From Mytilinidion resinicola (Eukaryota > Ascomycota > Dothideomycetes > Mytilinidiales > Mytilinidiaceae), in the NCBI RefSeq assembly GCF_010093595.1, contig NW_022985447.1:721218-785217 (forward strand): a DNA stretch of 64,000 bases. Direction: 5' to 3'. Of this stretch, positions 1-10,074 are shown piece after piece. Within the stretch, counting starts at the first letter, position 1. Each line of letters begins with the position of its first letter. A program made the position numbers and the translations under genes. The notes under the pieces are model-generated. The model ran no database searches, had not been told where the DNA came from, and saw only the letters and a program-made list of their open reading frames with translations.

Positions 1-45
1 CACGCTGTTGATTCTGCGAACGAATACTCTGGTGAGTTGATAAAT

Positions 46-1188
46 ATGTCACATCCTTTTCCGTACTCATATCCGCATATAGCTTTGGATCCCTTGGCCA
101 GGTCCCAAGTCTACCATGCCGAGCATATTCAACAACAGCAATTTCACTTCCCGTCGCTACGACCAGCCCAGTCTTGCTTTCCTATAGCCCCAAATTTTGC
201 CTCACACAGTCGTGTCTCCAATCATTACCTTTTTGCTTGCGATTTCACTAGCCCTTCCAATCTGTCACCAACGGACTTTGACGTTTTGAGTTTCACGGAA
301 GTTACTGCAACTCGAAATACATACGGAAATCTAATTTGCCCTGAGATCACTTGTACAGTTGAGGAGGAGACGTTGATGTCTGACAGCATGTCTGCTCCTC
401 GGGGCCTCGATATGCCTACAGAATGGCATCCTTGGATTGAAGTACACATGCCCCCATTGACTTCAAGAGGTCAGCACACTAAAAAGCAGCCAGGATTGTT
501 CCTTTAGGGAGATTTCTCCCAGTATCTTCGATTTGTCCTCCCCTTCATCGTCTTTTGCCAGAGCAAATATTTCGAATGTTTCGACTCCTGAGACTGCCTA
601 CATTTCGGACTCTTCTGTCACGCCAGCAGATGCAAGCCCACAAGTAGCTAGCATCACTCCCTCCTCCCAGCAGATTTCGTGTAAAATATCACCCTCGATG
701 CCATCCGAATCACTTTCTCTAGACTCGTTCCCTCGTCCCAACTACTCAGATCAACCGATTCGTACCGGCAAGCTAAAGCTTGCGAAAACTGCTCCGACCC
801 TACCTTGTCTCATTTGCCCAAGGAGCTTCTCTCGTCCTTGCGACCTCCGGTTAGTATTCGTCATTTCCCTTCGTCTCTGTCCCCACGGTCTCTTCTCTAT
901 CTCAGCCCCTCTTCCTTCTCCACAGCATGACCCATCCATCTGACCCTCTACAGTCGTCACACTGCTCGCCACTCCCGGCCACACGCCTGCACATTTCTGG
1001 CCTGCAATTCCCGCTTCTCGAGTTTGAAGGACCTGCGGCGGCACCAGCGAGTTCATTCCCGCGAGCGCCCGTACAGCTGTCCGCATGCAACGTGTAAGTA
1101 TGCCCTGAAGGGGTTTCGGTGGAAGGACGCGTGCGATAGACACGTGGAGGGGATTCATTGTAAAAAGGAAAAAGCGAAAACGCGATGA
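46..1188 (+). CDS. C2H2 zinc-finger protein, paralogue A
   Basis: Likely a DNA-binding transcription regulator. Proposed exons are 46-441, 494-849 and 954-1188, giving 328 aa. Intron 1 (52 nt) has a GTACAC donor and a CACTAA branch-like site; intron 2 starts GTTAGT and ends CTACAG. The splice at 849/954 completes a textbook finger: CLIC, twelve residues, then HTARH. It is followed by a C-x4-C...HQRVH finger and a third, looser C-x4-C...H-x4-H finger. The N-terminal two thirds is Ser/Pro/Gln-rich with no recognised domain. The short segment ending PTEWHPWIE just before intron 1 is matched by paralogue B (PTELQSWIE). The frame is open to the left window edge, and a GTGAGT lies at 32, so the true start may lie further upstream. 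The target is unknown. The fingers are secure; the start is not. Confidence 0.72.
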
Positions 1189-1782
1189 AGATTAGAGAAT
1201 TGGGACATGGCAGGCGAAGTCGCTTTAAGCAGGAAAGTTGATAATTGCTCAAGGAACGAAGGTATCTGTCTACACACCCAGTATTAGTGTTCCTGTTCAC
1301 TTGCCCACTAACAGTTTGGATCTACCTATGCTGTGGTATGAATCCAGTGTCCACATAAATAGTATCATGAGTCGTCGTTGTATCCCACAGACGCCTCTAA
1401 CCTTTGAGAATCCCTCAGGCGCAGCCTTAATGAAGACGCAGAGAGCGCTCGACTGTCAACCAAGCTTGCCAGACACCCTATTTAGCTAAGGTATAGTCAA
1501 AATCAGTTTCGGTGCAGATGTGCTCTGATGTTCGACCGGTGAAGCCCTGGCGAATCAGGGTGGACGAGGCGCCATGAGTCTGCATGGCCAACACCACGAA
1601 CCTCGAGAAGGCCTCAGCCTTGTCGACGCAATACTTACACAGCCTCCGGAACCACGTGAGGTTCAACCGCTCTCCTCACTCACCCGACCCTCTTATCATA
1701 GCCTTCATATCAAGACAACTACCGTGTTTGTTATAGTTCTAACTATTGCATTTCAAAACGTCGTAGAGTCGAAGATTCCACG
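1189..1782. other. Intergenic, no gene seen
   Basis: Short open frames on both strands show no recognisable family or paired splice sites. The stretch separates zinc-finger paralogue A from the HET-domain relic. Confidence 0.5.
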
Positions 1783-3614
1783 ATGTCCTACACTTACTCC
1801 CCCCTCCAGCCCTCCAAAAGCTAGTTCCGCCTCGTCACCCTCCTCGAAGCCGACCCCGCTCAATCTGATCTCATTTCATGCACCATCGCCCACGAATCTC
1901 TAGCGTCCCCCCTCCTTACGTAGCGTTCAGCTATCTTTGGGGCAATGCGACTCGAGTTCGTCAAATCACGATGAATGGTCTTAACTCCGGCGTTACTCAA
2001 AATCGCTTCTCAGTCTACGCGAGCATGGATTTGTGACGATTTGGGTCGATGCGCTTTCTATTAATTAGGAGGACGTTGATGAGAGGGGGCAGCAGGTGCT
2101 GAGGATGGGAGCCGTGTATCGGAGGGGGGAGGGGACGGTGGCGTGGGTTGGGGGAAGGGCGTACGAGGACGAGGGGGTGGTTGATTTGATTGAGAAGATT
2201 GCTGCTAAGGCTGAAGACGAGGGAAGTAGGAGAAGAATACGGCACGGTCGAGATTTTGAAACCCTCACACATTTTCTGATGCACCCGTATTGGTACCGAG
2301 TCTGGTTCATTCAAGAGCTCGCACTCAGTCGGGAGATCGTGATTCTAGCGGGCAGGAAGCAGACGACATGGGACAAGATTCAAGAAGGCGTCCCTTGTCT
2401 CAAGCGTAAGAGCTCGGCTACTCTACACCTGGACGACCTGGAGAAACTCCGCAGAGATGCAAGAGAGAGCAAGCCCATTCGTTTGCTTGAAGCCCTCTTC
2501 CGTAGCTGGGTGGCACTTGCTTCGGATAGCCACGACAGAATCTTTGCGTTGTTTGGATTAACATACGATGACTCTATTTATGTTTCGCATCCGAATTACT
2601 CCACACCCGTAGCCGACTTGTGGCAGGCAATGACGGTTTCTGCGCTGGGATGGACGAAAGACCTGGATACGATCGTTTTTCTCGGTAACGACTCTGGAGA
2701 CTTCAAGGAGCCGACCTGAGTTCCACGCTGGAGCTTAATACGGTACAATGCAGATCGTTACACTTACAAGTTGGGGGTTTCTTAAGCAAATTCGAGGAGA
2801 CGCCATCTGCCGTCAGATAATTTTATCTGTAATGCGACCTTTAAATCTCGCGCAGTCTTCTCCGTCAAATGACAAAATGCTCACCTTGCGAGGTAAATTT
2901 GTCGATCATGTCAATCAAATTAGCCGGAGCGAGCATGACGAACGGCCACGTCCTGATGGATTCCAGGACATGGATTCTCCCGACGAGAAGGCTTCCCTCT
3001 TAGCCAGACGAGAGACCTCAAGTAATCCAAGAGGTGGCCTAGCGTTGTTCAACACACTATTCGTGGATGGGACAGCCGCAAACGTTGCAGTGGATCAGCA
3101 TATGGAAGCAGCCATGAGACTCAGAATAGCCCAGATGCAGAGCTTTCCCCCCGAAATTATGTCTTCCATAGCTCTGAAGAGACCGTCGCTTCACAACTGG
3201 ATCTTACTGAACGCAAACTTCTCTTTCAGCGGGCATCGCCTATTCGAATGGCTCGGCTTCGACGGTCCCTTCGACCTCGCAGCCCATGAGCGTATGCAGC
3301 AAGTACCTGATAGCTATTATTACTCCAATCCTAGGAACCTGTTTCAACCCGACGTTCTTCTGCCTCAAACGGAACGCCGAAGACTGATAGCCATACAAAA
3401 ACAGCGAATTGGATGGGCTGACTGGGACACCCAATTCGGTGATGAAATCTGGCTCCTTCTGGGCTGCACTGTACCCGTCATTCCCCGGCAAAGATACGGC
3501 GGTGGGTACCATCTAGTCGGAGATTCTTGTGTTTACGGAGCTATGGATGGAGAGTTAATGGCAGACGATGAGCCGGAAGTTGGTTCCAAATGGACAGACG
3601 TAGACATCTACTAG
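1783..3614 (+). pseudogene. HET-domain (heterokaryon incompatibility) pseudogene
   Basis: HET proteins trigger non-self recognition cell death in filamentous fungi. The domain can be followed across frames. The 5' part starts at ATG 1783 and contains FRLVTLLEADP after an in-frame TAG at 1822-1824. YVAFSYLWGN (from 1917) is in the next frame and matches the family's ALSYxWG motif. LLSLREHGFVTIWVDALSIN (from 2006) is in a third frame and matches the WIDAxCINQ block, where the Gln codon is replaced by TAG at 2066-2068. A longer frame (EDVDERGQQV...) runs to a TGA at 2717-2719 at the place of a conserved Trp (family motif LPSWVPDW). A further frame from about 2748 to 3614 carries the C-terminal GDEIWLLLGC...YHLVGDSCVYGAMDGE region. 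At least three stops and three frame changes, with no splice sites that fix them, make this a decayed gene. Confidence 0.85.
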
Positions 3615-4326
3615 CGACAAAATGACGACACATACAACGGTTGGAGTAAACGGTAATTTCTGCTACCCTGACAAAATCATCTAGTCGACTCTGATGGATG
3701 AGTACTGGACCCTAAGCAATATCAAAGAAGTAGATAGGTATAGACCGCTGCGCTAGTACTGTGCCCACCTCTTCCCGCAATTTACCAATAATCTGAGAAG
3801 GTTGTGCAAATATGGCGTAGCCAAGGCTAGAGATTACAGTCGCTGGGTCATCCCCGCTCTCCCCTCTTCGGCGAGTTTCTGAGCGTTGGTGGCTACACAT
3901 ATGTGAGGTGCGTTCCCTCATGATGATTCGCCAGTGCTTCACCGGTCAACTCGGGAGATCGTTGCGGGCCACACAGCACCGTCACACTTAAGTAACCGTG
4001 GAACTCCGCTTCTTTTCTCACCTCGTTCAAGCATCCATCATTCATTCGGCAATATTATCGCTATTCATCTGCGAGTTAATATCCTGTCGAAGGTCTTGGG
4101 CGAGGATAAACGAACAGCTGGCAGAACGAGTATTGAGAAGAGGTAGCGCTTGGCGCAAGGGCTCGTTCTTCGAGTCAAAGCAACTGGTAAGAAAGATGCT
4201 TGTACGGCTTTTGTTTAGGAGCTAATATCGATGTAGCTGTTGTTTCTGTTTCGATTTAGCTGCGGGGGGATCCAATTCCTCCCCAGTAAGCACTATCCCA
4301 CCACCATGGCCTAAGGAATACATTGA
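3615..4326. other. Intergenic / possible 5' exon region of paralogue B
   Basis: No gene is recognised. Small frames (for example 3998-4225 plus) have no family resemblance. A TTTAG acceptor-like site near 4259 opens into the frame used by zinc-finger paralogue B, so an upstream exon of that gene may lie here. Confidence 0.4.
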
Positions 4327-4416
4327 TCTTGAAGTTGCAGTGGATTTTCTTCATGATCGAGTTCAGAATCAACAATGTGAACTCGATCATGAAGAAAATC
4401 CACTGCAACTTCAAGA
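4327..4416. repeat. Perfect 39-bp inverted repeat with 12-bp spacer
   Basis: The left arm 4327-4365 begins TCTTGAAGTTGCAGTGG. The right arm 4378-4416 is its exact reverse complement, and the spacer is 4366-4377. As RNA or single-stranded DNA it would form a 39-bp hairpin. It lies just 5' of, and in open frame with, zinc-finger paralogue B. The mirror copies encode VDFLHDRV on one arm and ELDHEENPLQL on the other. No equivalent is seen in paralogue A. Confidence 0.97.
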
Positions 4417-4498
4417 CCAAGATGAAAATCAAATTCAGCAATTTGAACCCACTCGTACCGTTTATGACTCCAACCATTCATGTGAGTTGAACGATACG

Positions 4499-5609
4499 AT
4501 GGTACTCCTTCATGCTCATACCTGCGTAGTTTCGACCTTTTTGGGACCACAGGTTACTGGCCAGCAGAATCAGCACCAGGCATCGAACTTCGCCCACTTG
4601 GATTCAGGCCAGGGTCATAATCGAGGACCTTCTCCGTGGTTTTTAGCACGAGAAGATGTACTTCATGCCAATTATACTGACCCTTTCTGGACCTCAACAT
4701 TAGACTTCGTAGACTTCATTTGCACGGACTCAACTTCAGACCCGAAAACATCCTTAGAACCACCCTCCGTCGAGATCGAGTGTAGCATCGAAAAGGAGAC
4801 GCCGCTGCCGAGCGAAGTTTTAGAGCTGTGGGATTTAGGTCTGCCCACGGAATTACAGTCTTGGATAGAAGCACGCAAACATGCTCCCACTATTCGAAAG
4901 GAGTACGCCAGCTTATAAATACCTAGGACACACCCTTTGAAACTTTGTTCTCCGACAACTCCGACATCTCGAACTTGACGAGCTCATCCTTACTGCCAAA
5001 TGAGGTCTGCAATCCGAATATTTCGACACCTGATGTCAACGTCATCTCTGGGCCCTCTGTAACATCAGGCTCCATCACCCCGGAAGCATCCAACAGCACT
5101 CTTTCGGACCAGGAGTCTGGGCGTCGTCATTCACTCTGCGGGCCTTCTAGACCATACGACCCACATACTCCTTCTTTTAATAGCCCCAAAGACGAGTTGA
5201 CCGGCAATAGCGACAAGTCAAAACACCAAGCTACTAGGCTCATCGCCTGCCCCAGCTGCTCGCGCACCTACTCTCGTAAATGCGATCTGAAGTTCGTATT
5301 TCCTTCCTCATCTCCCCCGTTTGCCTCAATCTTGCGCGTCTCCTTCTCCACCACACCAGCCACCTAACAACCCGCAGGAAACACCTCACTGTTCACGTCC
5401 CTGTTCAAGCTCGGCCTTTTGTCTGCACCTACACGGCCTGCGCTTACCGGTTCTCGACTCGAAAGGACCTAGCCCGGCATAGCCTCATCCACTCCCCAGT
5501 TCGCTCGTACTTCTGTGCGTTTGTAAAGTGCAAGTATGCACAGAAGGGCTTTCGAAGGAAATATGCGCGGGATAGGCATGTCAAAGCGTGCAAGATGGAT
5601 ACGGTATAG
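4499..5609 (+). CDS. C2H2 zinc-finger protein, paralogue B
   Basis: Second copy of the zinc-finger gene at the window start, with the same architecture: an acidic/Ser-rich N-terminus, a conserved segment ending PTELQSWIE, and C-terminal fingers. Proposed exons are 4499-4870, 4927-5291 and 5378-5609 (322 aa from the first ATG after the palindrome). The frame stays open upstream to 4226, so the N-terminus may be longer. Intron 1 lies exactly where paralogue A has its intron 1, but its donor reads GC (GAA|GCACGC) instead of GT, making it a GC-AG intron. Intron 2 (86 nt, CCTAACA branch, GCAG acceptor) splits the first finger at the same place as in A; splicing yields CPSC, twelve residues, HLTVH. 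Two further C-x4-C fingers follow. Probably a nuclear regulator of unknown target. Confidence 0.68.
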
Positions 5610-5715
5610 AAGGCGGAAGAGACACTAACAGAAACGAGGCGGGAGAAAGGAGTGACTTAATGAGAATGAGATCAGAGGAACGAAGCTCGATAGTGTATAT
5701 TGCCTCCACATGTGC

Positions 5716-6387
5716 CTACTTCCTCCCAAAACACCCAGCAAAAAGCCCAGAACCCTGCCGTTTCTCCCTGCCCTTCCCCTTCTCCCCACCCCCGCGCAGC
5801 TTCTCCTTCATAACAATCTTCATCATCTCCACCGTCAACTCCACCGAATCCTACACGTACACCCTATGTCAGCACCACTCAACCATAACAAATCGCAGCA
5901 GAGCACTTACACTCCAAGACTGACAATGCGTTATCTTCCACCCCTCCGCCGTCTCCTGAAACGCCAGCTGCACGCAAAACCCCACATCCAGCACCTCCGC
6001 CGTGTCCAGCACCACACGTGTATTCCCCACCAGGAGCAGATCGTCGCCAGCTTCAGTGCACGAGTACACTTTGCGGATCTCGCGCTGGCGGCTTTTCACG
6101 TGGTCTAGCTTTCCGCTTTGCGCCTCGAGGATGCCTTATGGAAACAACGCGTTAGACGGTTAATGCGGAAAAAAGAGGCCACAACGAGGCGCGGGGACGA
6201 GCTTACTATCACGGCCAGTGTACGTTTTGTTGTTCTGAACTATTTGTGCCGTTGGTGTGAACAGGTTTATGTAGGCTGCGGTGGCTTCATCGCCCTTTTG
6301 GGCGCCGATGGTGTAGAAGTCGCTTATTAGGGTTTTTATAGCGGAGGGGACGGGGGTGGACGGCCAGGAGGTGAGAGGGGATGTCAT
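5716..6387 (-). CDS. NTF2/SnoaL-like domain protein
   Basis: Small protein of 179 aa. Proposed exons (transcription order) are 6387-6207, 6134-5911 and 5850-5716. Splice sites are A|GTAAGC with CATAAG, and AGT|GTAAGT with GTGTAG plus a GCTGAC branch site. The sequence starts with a helix-rich segment (IKTLISDFYTIGAQKGDE), then a LFTPTAQ...YTGRDS strand region, then the beta-rich half (VYSCTEAGDDLLLVGNTRVV...GWKITHCQSW). This is the cone-shaped alpha+beta layout of the NTF2/SnoaL superfamily, which includes small enzymes and ligand-binding proteins. A basic tail (KEKLRGGGEKGKGREKRQGS) follows. No catalytic role can be assigned. It is convergent with zinc-finger paralogue B, 106 bp apart. Confidence 0.72.
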
Positions 6388-6818
6388 TGTGGAGAGGCCT
6401 AGTGCTTCGGGAAGACTTAAGTTAGGGGGCGTAGAACAAGGAATGTGGCAGAAATAGTGGAAGATGAGGGTAGGAAATAGCTGAGAGTAATCATCGGGTT
6501 TCGTGATTATTGTAGAAAGTTTAGAATGAATTCGTTTCTTGTTTCCGGCCGCATTTGTTGCCTGAGACTTTCGGCCGCCGTGATACGTTAATACGTGCAG
6601 GCATTGATGACGTCGGATCTGCATGTAATCCGATCGTGGCTGTAATATTATTGCATGAGCGAGTCTAACACCAAGCAGTATTGGGAAATAGCTGATGGGA
6701 GATGGGCTTCAAATATAGTGCCGTGTGGCTTGTCTTGATAGGGACGCACCTATGGTATACATTTTTCTTCATTCTTTCAATCCAACAAGCCTACTCTTAC
6801 AACCTTTTAATACAGTAC
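6388..6818. other. Intergenic, no gene seen
   Basis: 5' flank of the NTF2-like gene and 3' flank of the mitochondrial EF-G2 gene. Open frames here are short and unrecognised. Confidence 0.5.
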
Positions 6819-9652
6819 TTACACAAAGTCGCCACGCATTGCATCAAGAACGCTCTTCTGCCTCTGCACATTCATCTTTTCAAACCCATCCACAGTCATG
6901 ACAAAGGTGCCTCTGCCGCCCGTCAGGCTCCGCAAATGATTGAGATAACCCACCATCTCTTTGAGCGGGACTCGGGCAGTGATTTGTCTCTGTCGGTCCG
7001 CAGATGCAAGAGCCGAGTCGCTTCCTTGAAAAGGGTCCGGTGGTGTGTATATGCGATCAGAATTGATGATCAAAACGTCGTCTTGGTTGGATGCACTGGT
7101 GTCGGAGGCGGAATCGGTGGATTCGTCGCGATCGAGAGACATGACTTGTCCGCCACGTGCGGAACTAATGTCGTGGACAACGCTGCCGAGACTGCTTTCG
7201 TTGACAGTGATAGTAGCCATCATCACTGGTTCCATGAGAATCGATCCTCCCTTCTGGACTGAGTCCTTGAGTGCGGCGCGGACGGCTTGCCTGACGACGG
7301 TTGACAAAGCTGCGGGTGTAGTCTCCTGGGAGATATGTAGAGATGGGTTAAGAGAGATGTTGATCTGTACGGACGCTACAGGGAAGCCATGCTCCGGTCC
7401 ACGTGAAAGTGCCGCCAATGCACCAGTTTGAAAAGCTGATAACATAACTTCGAAAGGAAGGTGATCTGGCAATCCAATGTCGTCTGAAGAAACAGGTAGG
7501 CCAGATCGGGTCAGAGCTCGATGCTGGATAACAACATGGTTGCCATTCTCAAGATCGAAGGCGGATTCGTTGTCAGAAGAACGATCGCTTTCTCCTGGAA
7601 ATTGGTCTAAAGGCGCAATTGAGACGGAACACGAGGCACGAGCAAACTTCCCTCCAATTTCTCTGGTGACTTCTTCTTGAAAGCTCTCCGACGCCACATT
7701 TATCGTCTCTCTATAGCCAATCTCGATTTTCCCAGTTCTAGCTTTAGCCTTGAAGTCGTTGATAAGTCGGTCCCTGGCAATCTCTAGATGAAGCTCGCCC
7801 ATACCCGCGAGGTGAGTCTGTCCACTTTCTTCGTCCATAGTCAGTTGAAGGCTTGGATCCTCTCGGAGAAGAAGCGCTAGAGTCTCATGCACAAGTTTCT
7901 CTTCCGAAAGACTGTTTGGTTCCACGCTTGTGAAGAACACTGGAGGAGGAACATTGATCGGACGAAGCTGAAGCGTGTTGATGGGAGCCGGCGGGCCAAG
8001 CTTGGGGTTGACTCCCGTGTAAGAAATGAGCGTGTCTCCGGTTCTAGCATACTTGAGCCCGATAATGACGCCAATTTGGCCAGTAGGAATGGATTCGACC
8101 TCGACTGCCTCCGATGCATACATCTTAAGTAGTCGAGGTGCCTTTTCTGTTACGTTCAGGCTAGTGTTGAAAAGGCTGCTATTGCGATCGATGGACCCTG
8201 AATATACCCGCACATAGACTAGCACACCACGTTTTGGGTCGTTTACAACTTTGAAGGCTAGAGCACATGCCTGAAGATTCTGCAGCGCGAACTGGTGACT
8301 TTTTTGTGGTTTCTTTTGTGCTTGAGCATCTTTGGTGGACAAAGATAGATCGAGCTGGCCAGTCAGCAACTGCTGCAATGTTCCTTTAAGCCCTCCTATA
8401 CTGATCTCCGGGTCCGGTCTTTCCTCTGGCGATGGTAGGAGGCTGTTCACCGAGTCCATGAGAGGCTGAACCCCGATATTCTTGAAACTAGCTCCGGCAA
8501 AGACAGGAATGATGTATTGCGGTGATTGCAAGACGCATCTCCGTAGCGCGTCCAAAATCTGGGTACTTGGAATAGAAATGTGGTCCTCGTCGTACTCCAG
8601 AAACTGTTCAACGATGATGTCGTCGTACTCGCTAAGACCTTCAACGAGCGCTACTCTAGCTTTCTTGAGTTCAGTCGCGAATGATGGGTCCTTTGTCTCA
8701 AGTTCTTCCATAGAAAAGCTTTGAATGGCTTTGCCGTCGCCACCTTCTTCCCAAAGTAACCCCCGAAGTCCAACTACGTCTCCGACGCCTGTGAAATTCC
8801 CCTTACCGTCTTTCCACCATGGAATTTGGCACAGGGCGGGCCAGACGTGTAACCGAACTCCAATCTCTTTTACCGTCTTCGAAAACGCAGCACCATAACG
8901 ATCGAGTTTGTTGACGTAGATAATTCTTGGAATATTGTAATGTTCCGCTTGAGTCCATACCTTTTCAGTTTGAGCTTCAACCCCGGCCACTCCGTCTAGG
9001 ATACAGATAGCTCCGTCTAAGATTCGAAGAGACCGCAAAACCTCGAAAGTGAAGTCGGCATGACCAGGTGTGTCAATGAGGTTGACATTATGCGAAATTG
9101 AGGACCTCGCCGCCGTTGACGATCCGTTCTGTGAAGGAGTAGACTGCCTACCGTCTGGTAAAGGAGGCCAATTGAATGTGATTGCGGCCGATTGTATGGT
9201 TATGCCGCGGGCTCTTTCGGCAGGAAGAAAATCAGTGACAGTAGAACCTTCATCGACATCTAAGACCATAATCAGAAACTGTGTTCGAACCAGGTATCAT
9301 CCTTTACATCAAGAAGAAAGAGATTGGAGTGAAACGGGTGACAAGTGTAGTCCCAAGCTAGATTGATGAAAAATAATGAAAGAGTCTATACCTCCTATTC
9401 TTCGAGTGAAGCCGCTATAATAGAGCATGCGCTCCGTCGTCGTTGTTTTGCCCTAGAGAACTTTAGAAGATATACGAACTATGTATTTGTTCTACTCACT
9501 GCATCGATATGTGCTATGATGCCAATGTTCCTCGTCCTAGACAGATCTGCCGACCCTGATGCATACCGCCTCCCTGATACTGGCAGATGTCTCCGTCCGC
9601 CACGAAGAGGGACTCGTACATGACGGGCGCGCAAAGCCCATCCAGCGAGCAT
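6819..9652 (-). CDS. MEF2: Mitochondrial elongation factor G2 (ribosome-releasing GTPase)
   Basis: Translational GTPase that, with the recycling factor RRF, is known in this family to split mitochondrial ribosomes after termination. Proposed exons are 9652-9500, 9452-9392 and 9259-6819, giving 884 aa. The first 35 residues are Arg-rich and lack acidic residues, as in a mitochondrial targeting peptide. GTPase motifs: P-loop AHIDAGKT near residue 47 (split by intron 1 between Ala and Gly), RGITI near 89, DTPGHAD near 134, then NKLD. EF-G domains II-V follow, including GMGELHLEI and a C-terminal GRGTF region. Assignment to EF-G2 rather than EF-G1 rests on [23 protein letters not shown] and the large insertions in domain IV. 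The gene is divergent from VPS17. Confidence 0.93.
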
Positions 9653-10074
9653 TACCAAAAATGGCTCGGAGTTGGAAATCGACGCAAAAAGGATGAAGCG
9701 GTGTGTTTGAGATGCAACGACATAGAGAGAAGACTTTTAGGCTTGACCTAAACGGGAGGATTCGAGGGAGCGAATAGAATCTTGGCATGCAGAACTCCAG
9801 CCGTTCACTTTGTTTTCATACTACGTCTGGAAAGTACGCTCTATGGATATTATAGTATCTGATAATAAGAAAGCCAGATTTAATTACATTTACGTACGTA
9901 GATTAGAGCTATATTGTAGCTTTCCTTCCAGGTGCTAGCTAAACTGTCAGGCGCTACTGTGACGCCCATGCCCGTGCTTTAGCGACGGCGAGATCACGAC
10001 GCTGCCTGCCTGCGGCAGAGAGAAGACCACTACCATTGCGAGCCGCTCCTCGCTCCTCGCTCGCAATAATACCA
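9653..10074. promoter_or_regulatory. Shared divergent promoter region MEF2 / VPS17
   Basis: The 422 bp between the MEF2 start (minus) and the VPS17 start (plus) holds no other gene and must contain both 5' flanks. No TATA element was identified with confidence. Confidence 0.5.

Noticed and set aside
470..522. Alternative intron 470-522 in zinc-finger paralogue A
   Set aside because: The GTCAGC donor with CCCAG acceptor leaves the wrong phase; 442-493 restores the frame and matches the intron position in paralogue B.
4256..4550. Minus-strand frames over the palindrome
   Set aside because: They mirror the plus-strand zinc-finger frame because of the inverted repeat.
6702..7262. 186-codon plus-strand frame
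   Set aside because: Antisense to the conserved end of MEF2; no family resemblance.
9275..9300. tRNA-like GTTCGAACC on the minus strand
   Set aside because: It lies inside the MEF2 second intron without an A-box or pairable stems, and the motif deviates from the B-box consensus.
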